Assembly (NCBI GenBank): GCA_963931995.1
Contig: OZ008368.1
Coordinates: 131,671,024 to 131,735,023, forward strand
Source of the DNA: Phaonia tiefii
Lineage: Eukaryota; Arthropoda; Insecta; Diptera; Muscidae
Length of the DNA: 64,000 nt
Direction: 5' to 3'
Numbering within the stretch: position 1 is the first letter of the stretch; the number at the start of each line of letters is the position of its first letter. The translations under genes were made by a program, and so were the position numbers. The notes under the pieces are model-generated. The model had not been told where the DNA came from. It saw only the letters and a list, made by a program, of their open reading frames with translations, and did not search any database. This document shows, piece after piece, positions 57,778-64,000 of this stretch.

Positions 57778-60700
57778 CATGGTAAGAGTACATGGGACTG
57801 TCCGTGGAGGTGGAAAGTTTCTGATTGCCATTCACTTGGGAGTGGCCAGAAATGATTCCTTCATTGGGCAGTCCAAGCAGCTCACTACTTCCACGCAGTA
57901 TGTCCTGGGCAATGGCTTTTCGGAAACCTCCGTTAGCTAGCTAGAGTGAGAAGGCGAAACAAATGAGCATCAAATCAGGTATAGTAGGTGACTGATGTCA
58001 CTGAAGCTCATCAAACAATCGGGCATATTCTTTTGTCCTTAGAAGGCGGATGAGCCAAACATACGGGCCAACGGCGGATAGAAACTAAAAGAAGAAAATC
58101 CAGGTTCAACATATCGCATCCTGGTCAGCGTCTGATCCATAATGGGCGGCTGCAATCAAATATCCTGGCAGTAGGTAAAATGCAAAAACCCGGTGGGCTG
58201 GGTTTGCCTCCCGCCACCGTTCATAATGCCAGTGAAAATACAAAAACGAAACAGAAAACATAAACAACCCCTATTTGTTGACGACCCCCGCAAACGTTAT
58301 AAGGACCACGATTTACGGATATGCACTTGGAATGTAAGAACTCTATATAGATCCGGTGCAAGTATCCAACTGGCAGATGTCCTCGAAAGTTATAAGGCTG
58401 ACATTACCGCTATCCAGGAAATGCGATGGACAGGACATGGCTGCACAAGAAAAAGAAACTGCGATATATACTACAGTTGCCATGAAAAAAAACATGAATT
58501 TGGTTGTGGATTTGTAGTTGGCAAAAGACTGCGACATCTAGTCTCTAGGTTCAATCCTGTGAGTGAACGAATAGCCACAATCCGCATAAAAGCGAAATAT
58601 TTTTATATTTCCCTAATTTGTGTGCATGCCCCGACAGAAGAGAAAGATGATGATGCCAAAGACATATTCTATGAGCTCCTAGAGGAAACGTATGACCGCT
58701 GCCCTGGCCATGACATTAAGATTGTACTAGGAGATTTTAATGCCAAAGTAGGAAGGGAGAATGTGTTTAATCCAACTATTGGCAATTTCAGTCTTCATGC
58801 TGACAGTTCCGACAACGGTATGAGACTGATTGACTTTGCCGCGGCAAAAAACATGGTCATCAGTGGCACAAGATTCCAGCATAAAGACATCCACAAGACT
58901 ACTTGGGTATCCCCTGATCAAAGAACTAGGAACCAAATTGATCACGTGGTAATTGATGGAAGGCACTCATCCAGTGTAATGGACGTACGAGTGATCAGAG
59001 GAGCTAACATCGATTCTGATCACTACCTGGTAGCAGCAAAGGTTCGCACAAGATTAAGTAGAGCGAAAATCGTACGAAACCAGACGCAGAGGAAGCTGGA
59101 CATCGGAAAGCTGCAATTACCAGAGGTAGCCACAGCCTACTCAAGGAAGCTCTCGCAACTTTTGGCACAGAACCCACCCCCTCCCGATGACGATCCTGAT
59201 GCGCAGTGGAAACCCATTTCCGACTCTATAAAAACTGCCGCAACAACCGTACTTGGTTTCGAAAAACCGCTTCGCAACAAACCGTGGTACGATGAAGAGT
59301 GTCGCATAGCAAATGACGAAAAGAACGCTGCACGTATGGTAATGCTTCAGTCAATTGCAACGCGAGCTGCAACTGAGCGGTATAGGGAGAAGAGAAAGGA
59401 GGTAAACCGTCTCTTTAGGCGTAAGAAACGGCAGTGGAGAAAACGCGAGAGTGAGAAAATTGAGACATACAGAAGGAAGAACGAAGCCCGAAAATTCTAC
59501 CAAAAAGTTAAAAACGGAACTAATGGACATGGTTCAGGGCCCCCCTTCTGTAAAGACAAAGACGGAAATCTCGTCGCAGATGTGCAGAGCATGTTGGGAA
59601 TATGGAGAGAGCATTTCTCCGCGCTACTAGTACCTGAGATATCCGATGACGATGGGACAATCGATCACAATATGGACGACGACGTCGATTGCCCCCCCCC
59701 CTAACCAAGACGAGGTCAGAACAGCTATTGCCCGGCTTAAGAACAACAAAGCCGCAGGAGCCGATGGATTACCGGCGGAGCTGTTTAAGGCTGGCGGCGA
59801 TGAGCTGATAAGGTGCATGCATCAGCTCATTAGCAAAATTTGGTTAGATGAATGCATGCCCGGCGATTGGAGTCTCAGTGTACTATGTCCCATATTTAAA
59901 AAAGGTGACCCGAGTATTTGTGCCAACTACCGTGGAATAAGCCTTTTATCCATAGCATATAAGGTTCTATCAAGTATAATGTGCGAAAGACTAAAACCAA
60001 TTATCGCTGACCTGATTGGACCATACCAGTGTGGCTTTAGGCCTGGAAAATCGACAACTGACCAGATTTTCACGCTACGCCAAATCCTGGAGAAGACACA
60101 CGAAAAACAAATCGACACCTATCATCTATTTATCGATTATAAAGCAGCCTTCGATAGTCCGATACGGGAGAAACTCTATGAAGCAATGTCTGAGCTTGGT
60201 ATTCCTGCAAAACTCATACGCCTTTGCAGGATGACCTTGACGAACACCAAATCCGCAGTGAAAGTTGGTAAGGATCTTACCGAACCTTTCGAAACTAAGC
60301 GAGGCCTCAGGCAAGGCGACACCCTATCGTGCGATCTCTTTAACATCTTAATGGAGATCATTATGAGAAAAGCTGCAGTCAATATGAATAAAACCATCAG
60401 CAGCAAAAGTCACATGCTGCTCGCGTATGCTGATGATATAGATATCATTGGGCGCACAATTAGAGAAGTTACTGCGGTTTTTTCGAGAATTGAGAAGGAG
60501 TCAGCAAAAGTGGGTCTGACGGTGAATGAGGACAAGACAAAATTAATGGTTTCAACGAACAGGGCCTCCACGCGATTAGACCAAAGCGTGAACGTTGATA
60601 ACCGTTATAACTTCGAGGTAGTGGACGAATTTATATACCTCGGATCTGCCGTGAACAAAAACAACAACGTCAGCCTTGAGATCAAACGGAGAATTGTGCT

Positions 60701-61259
60701 TGCGAATAGATGTTATTTTGGGCTAAGCAAGCACTTTAGAGATAAAGCCCTCTCTCGAGTAACAAAAGTCCAGCTGTACCAGACTCTCATTCAACCTGTC
60801 TTGCTTTATGGCGCAGAATCCTGGGTCCTATCGCAAGCAGACGAAACATCTGTAGGAGTCTTCGAGAGAAAAATACTCCGAAAAATTTATGGCCCTATAG
60901 TGCACAACGGCGAGTATCGGCGACGCATGAATCATGAGCTGTATGAGCTTTATCCTGACATTGACATAGTTAAGCGGATCAAGATAACGCGATTGCGCTG
61001 GCTAGGCCATGTCAGTAGAATGGATGAAGATGAACCAGCGCGAAGACTTTTCGAAACCGAACTCGAAGGAAGACGAAAAATAGGAAGACCAAGACTCCGC
61101 TGGAGGGATCAGGTTGACGAATCCCTGCGTACACTTGGTATTGCCAACTGGAGAGATAAAGCAAAAGATCGAACTGGTTGGCGAAATATGTTATCTTCGT
61201 TTTGTAAGGTCCCTGACCCCCCGGGGTTGTCCGAGACCGGATAAGTAAGTAAGTAAGAG
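57778..61259 (+). mobile_element. RTE-clade LINE, nearly intact
   Basis: The target duplication TATTATG (57771-57777, 61260-61266) flanks it. A 450-bp 5' region leads to one long coding region and a short 3' UTR ending in (TAAG)n at 61240-61259, the usual tail of RTE elements. It sits exactly on the P element exon 2 splice donor. The 5' end seems complete or nearly so. Confidence 0.92.
58226..61244 (+). pseudogene. RTE ORF: endonuclease and reverse transcriptase, one frameshift
   Basis: From ATG 58226, the APE-type endonuclease has CTWNVRTLYRSG, IQEMRWTG, VLGDFNAKVG, NQIDHVVID and DSDHYLVAAKV, all catalytic blocks kept. The frame stops at 59704 in a run of ten C (59692-59701). The RT continues in the +1 frame (open 59646-61244): NNKAAGADGLPAELFK, NYRGISLLS, CGFRPGKSTTDQIF, FIDYKAAFDS, catalytic LAYADDIDIIG, and the C-terminal RLRWLGHVSRM and GRRKIGRPRLRW blocks. 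One extra C explains the shift; removing it in thought gives about 1,006 codons, normal for RTE. It is either a recent copy or a homopolymer sequencing error. Confidence 0.9.
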
Positions 61260-61266
61260 TATTATG

Positions 61267-61737
61267 TAAGTAGTGATATTTGTTTACACTTTCTAAATTG
61301 ATTATGGTCCGTAATCATAAATGTTTAGATAAAGTCTTTTAAAACAAACAAACAAATTTTGTTTGAGATCCTTATTAACACATAAAAGAATCGAATCAAT
61401 ATGTTAATAATTGAGCAATGATCGATACAAAGTCCTCCACATTTAATAAAAACTCCCTATAACAAGTAACGGTCACTTTTTTAAAATTTTGTGCGAATGA
61501 TAGCATTAACTTTACTACGTTAGAAAGATGAATTTAATATTTAATACAGTATCGTCGTTCCAAAGATATCATCACGTACGTCACACGTGTTTCCTATGGA
61601 GATGCGTGAAGACAACTTCGGAACGACGATTATGTGGAGGGTATAAAATATACAGCCATTGATGGAATGCACACTTGGACCTGCTACTTTATACTTTCTA
61701 TTTATGAGTAGGATTAAGCAATCGCAGTGCCCCAAAA
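61267..61737 (+). other. Intron of the P element gene
   Basis: It starts at the duplicated donor (TATTATGTAAGTAG) and should end near an AG before GCCCCAAAATTGGTAGC (about 61724-61728). It contains an 80-bp palindrome at 61551-61630. Confidence 0.5.
61551..61630. repeat. Small palindromic element in the intron
   Basis: The arms ATCGTCGTTCCAAAG (61551-61565) and CTTCGGAACGACGAT (61616-61630) pair with one mismatch. Inner bases ATCACGTAC and GATGCGTGAAG pair weakly. Confidence 0.65.
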
Positions 61738-63360
61738 TTGGTAGCAGGAGCAGTTCCAACCATAGATGCGAGCACTAGTACAAATGGAATTGAAATATAT
61801 GATGACGATGAACTTGATAATGAAATTGAAAATTCAATTGAAATTAAAATTGTAAAGAAAATTGAGACTCAAATTCCAAATAAAGAAAACACCTTACCAA
61901 TGACGCTTGAAACTCAGGAAGATAGTCAACAAATTTACGTAAAACATTTGGAGACTAAAATGTAAGTATGTTTCAACAGCGTGATTAAAAATTAAAATAA
62001 AATCGTTTTTAGAGATGCAATGTGCCAGGAAATTGATACACTAAGAATGTCACAAAATGAATCTGCGATCACAGTAAACAAATTGTCTCTTCAAGTTCAA
62101 AGCTTGAGTTTTGCTAATGTTAATTTTGAAAAGGCATTGAGCAATTTGTTTACAGAAGGTCAATAAAAAAGCTAAAAAACGGCGACAAAAAGCAAAACTT
62201 TACAGAAGAAGATATTGCACAGTCTATCAGTGCCAAAGGAAGAACACTTTCCACTTCCACCCGTTAGAACATTGCAAAGATGGTCGCAAAAGCTAGACAT
62301 GTCGACAGGCATTTTAAAGCTAGTTGCAAAAATATTGTCTGCGGCTAACCAAATGTCTGAAACGGAAAAGGTTTGTGTATTGAGTTTTGACGAAATGAAG
62401 GGGGAAAAAGTACTGCTACGACAAGGCAACAGACACTATGCTAGCACCAGCAAACTACATTCAGGTGGCTATGTTAAGAGGTGAGTTTCTGCACTAACAC
62501 AGAAGGGTTTTACTTTTATCTATTTGATTAAAATGTTTAATTGGAAATTGGAAGCAGCCAATATATTACGATTACGATTGTACAATATCAAAATCCATTC
62601 TATTTAATATATTGAAGAATATGAAGCAGTGTGGCTTCACTATAGTGGCAATTGTATGCGACCTAGGTGGTGGAAATAGAAAACTCTTTAATGAACTTGA
62701 AGTAGATTTTAACAAGCCTTGGTATAATTAAAAGAAATACAAACGCATGTATTGCAATTTTGAATACAATTTTTATTTTCTAGGTTTTTATATGAAGATG
62801 TTAAAATATTTGTGTTCAGTGATGTTCCTCATTTAATTATGTTTTTAAGAAATCATTTTATTGACAGTGGATTAATCATTAACATCAAGGAGATTAAAAA
62901 AGATATAATACTAAATCTTCTATCTCTCCAATCAAATGACCTTAAGATCACTCACAAGATATCGGCACACAATTTAAGTGTGGTTGGAGCAGAAAGGCAA
63001 AAGGTTAAAACTGCTATAAAACTATTCTCGAATACAGTTGCAAAATCTATTACTCGAGCTGCCAGCTTAGGATATTTAAGTAATAAAAATTGGAGCGATT
63101 GTAGTCAACTATTTAAACTGGTAGCAGTTTAATTTTCAAATAAGAATAAAATTATTTTCGTGTTTATTCATTCATAGGCAAATGATTGGTTTGATGTAAT
63201 GAATTCAAGGGTTCCAAGGTTGGACAGTAGAGAGCGAAAACATGCATATTGCTTGGCACTAGAAACACAAATCGAAATCATAAATAATATGATAACATGC
63301 ATGTCAGAGATCCATGTAATTGGCAAAACGACACTTGCCATTTCAAAAAGGTATACATAT

Positions 63361-63723
63361 CGCACCTGTTCCACAAAAGTGTAACAACTCTCTACCACTG
63401 TAAAAATCATCTATTATTTTGTCTGCTCTTTCGTCAAAAAAACCGTTATGACTCTCTCTTTGTTTTCAGAATAACTTTTTTAGACTCAACTAAAGAGTAA
63501 CATTTTTAGTTGTCTCTAAATGTTTATGCAAATCGGTTTGTTTTTTATCATATAAAGAGTAACATTTTTAACGCAAACAACGCTTTTATTCTTTTTAATG
63601 ATAATTTCTTACAATAACATATTTTTTTCTTGAAATATATCATCAATATTAACGGAAACAGTTTTTCGTCTCTACTGAAAATTTTGAAACTTTGAGTTGT
63701 TACACTTTTGTGGAACAGGTGCG
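63361..63723. mobile_element. 363-bp MITE with perfect 30-bp inverted ends in a P element intron
   Basis: CGCACCTGTTCCACAAAAGT starts the left arm (63361-63390) and its exact reverse complement ends the right arm (63694-63723). ATAT flanks both sides. Direct repeats AAAGAGTAACATTTTTA occur at about 63493 and 63554 inside. It has no gene. It lies ten bases after the GTATAC donor. Confidence 0.85.
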
Positions 63724-64000
63724 ATATATAGAAAAATATTAAAATAAAATAATAAACACTGATTTTACAGGAATCATTCAGTCAAATAATGCTTTAAAAA
63801 TGCTGTATGTAGAACTCAAGAACCGATATAATATTGAGTACATCCTTACATATCGCCTAAATCAAGATGTCTTGGAAAATTTTTTGGGATTATTAGGTCG
63901 ACAGGTGGGCTTCACGATCATCCCGACCGCCAAGAATTTAAATACAGACTTCGCGCATACATTTTGGGGTACAACGAAGGTATTTTAGGATCACATGGAA

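Larger units (their letters stand above)
57474..64000 (+). mobile_element. THAP-type P element, interrupted, runs off the window
   Basis: The gene order is THAP finger (57474-57776), leucine-rich dimerisation region (61738-62160), catalytic blocks (62215-63120) and C-terminal acid block (63771-64000). An RTE LINE (57778-61259) and a MITE (63361-63723) are nested in it. Terminal repeats were not found; the right end lies beyond the window. Confidence 0.85.
57474..64000 (+). pseudogene. P element transposase gene
   Basis: Exon 1 57474-57522 and exon 2 57589-57776 form a THAP C2CH finger (MRCAVGNC; YRFPKNEAQRKLFIKFC; RICALHF). A TGA interrupts it at 57750-57752. After the RTE come LVAGAVPTIDAST (61738-61961) and a coiled-coil-like exon from 62013 (LSLQVQSLSFAN). 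A missing base near 62165 breaks KKLKNGDKKQNFTEEDIAQS. Then follow VCVLSFDEMK (first Asp), IVAIVCDLGGGNRKLFNEL (62546-62721, second Asp), IFVFSDVPHLIM (62784-63120), NDWFDVMNSR (63178-63350) and YRLNQDVLENF (from 63771), the catalytic Glu block. One T appears missing after this block. The window ends before the C-terminus. Confidence 0.8.

Overview
The window is eukaryotic nuclear DNA, AT-rich and almost wholly made of nested transposable elements. Jockey-type LINEs, a gypsy-type LTR element with a tRNA-Lys primer site, Ty1/copia, Transib, mariner, THAP-type P element and RTE together, with short GT-AG introns, point to an insect, most likely a higher fly (a tephritid-like genome is a guess). 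No gene can be called as a host gene with confidence; one unrecognised frame near 2.2-2.7 kb is the best candidate.

Layout: 1-4 kb holds a Jockey RT end, a tRNA-headed SINE with target duplication, an unknown frame and a SINE tail fragment. 4.0-11.3 kb is a complete but decayed gypsy-type element (LTRs, TGTA target duplication) with a mariner copy in gag. 11.4-18 kb holds a second mariner, two LINE fragments and a remnant minus-strand gene. 18-20.5 kb holds a CACTGAACGG-type terminus, a gypsy-type LTR with integrase end, and a copia fragment. 20.6-28.4 kb is a MULE with long CCCCAAA-rich inverted ends and a FLYWCH/MULE transposase half; inside it sits a 6.3-kb CACTA/EnSpm-like element with two divergent genes (Tnp2-type transposase and a DUF4806-type partner) and 70-bp subterminal repeats. 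28.4-38 kb holds a TA-flanked MITE, LINE pieces, a second CACTA-like fragment cut by a SINE, and a gypsy-type pol.

38.1-54.8 kb is a direct tandem triplication of a 5.5-5.6 kb unit. Each unit carries the C-terminal half of a Transib (RAG1-like) transposase pseudogene and, inserted in it, a 3.1-3.2 kb DNA transposon with perfect 29-bp inverted ends and a three-exon gene for an RNase H-fold-like protein (DUF7869-like). Unit 1 has an apparently intact 575-codon gene; units 2 and 3 are broken, each by its own stop plus a shared frameshift. The N-terminal part of the Transib gene follows the array, interrupted by a 1.5-kb CACTGAA-ended foldback element that itself holds a GC-rich palindrome.

57.4-64 kb is a THAP-type P element transposase gene that runs off the window. 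A nearly intact RTE retrotransposon has landed on one of its splice donors (TATTATG target duplication), and a 363-bp MITE with perfect 30-bp ends sits in a late intron. Nothing here forms a pathway. The logic of the region is serial insertion: MULE hosts CACTA-like; Transib hosts the DUF7869-type element and then triplicates; P element hosts RTE and a MITE; gypsy hosts mariner.

All family assignments come from reading motifs by eye, with no database search. Exon boundaries are inferred from splice consensus and reading frame.
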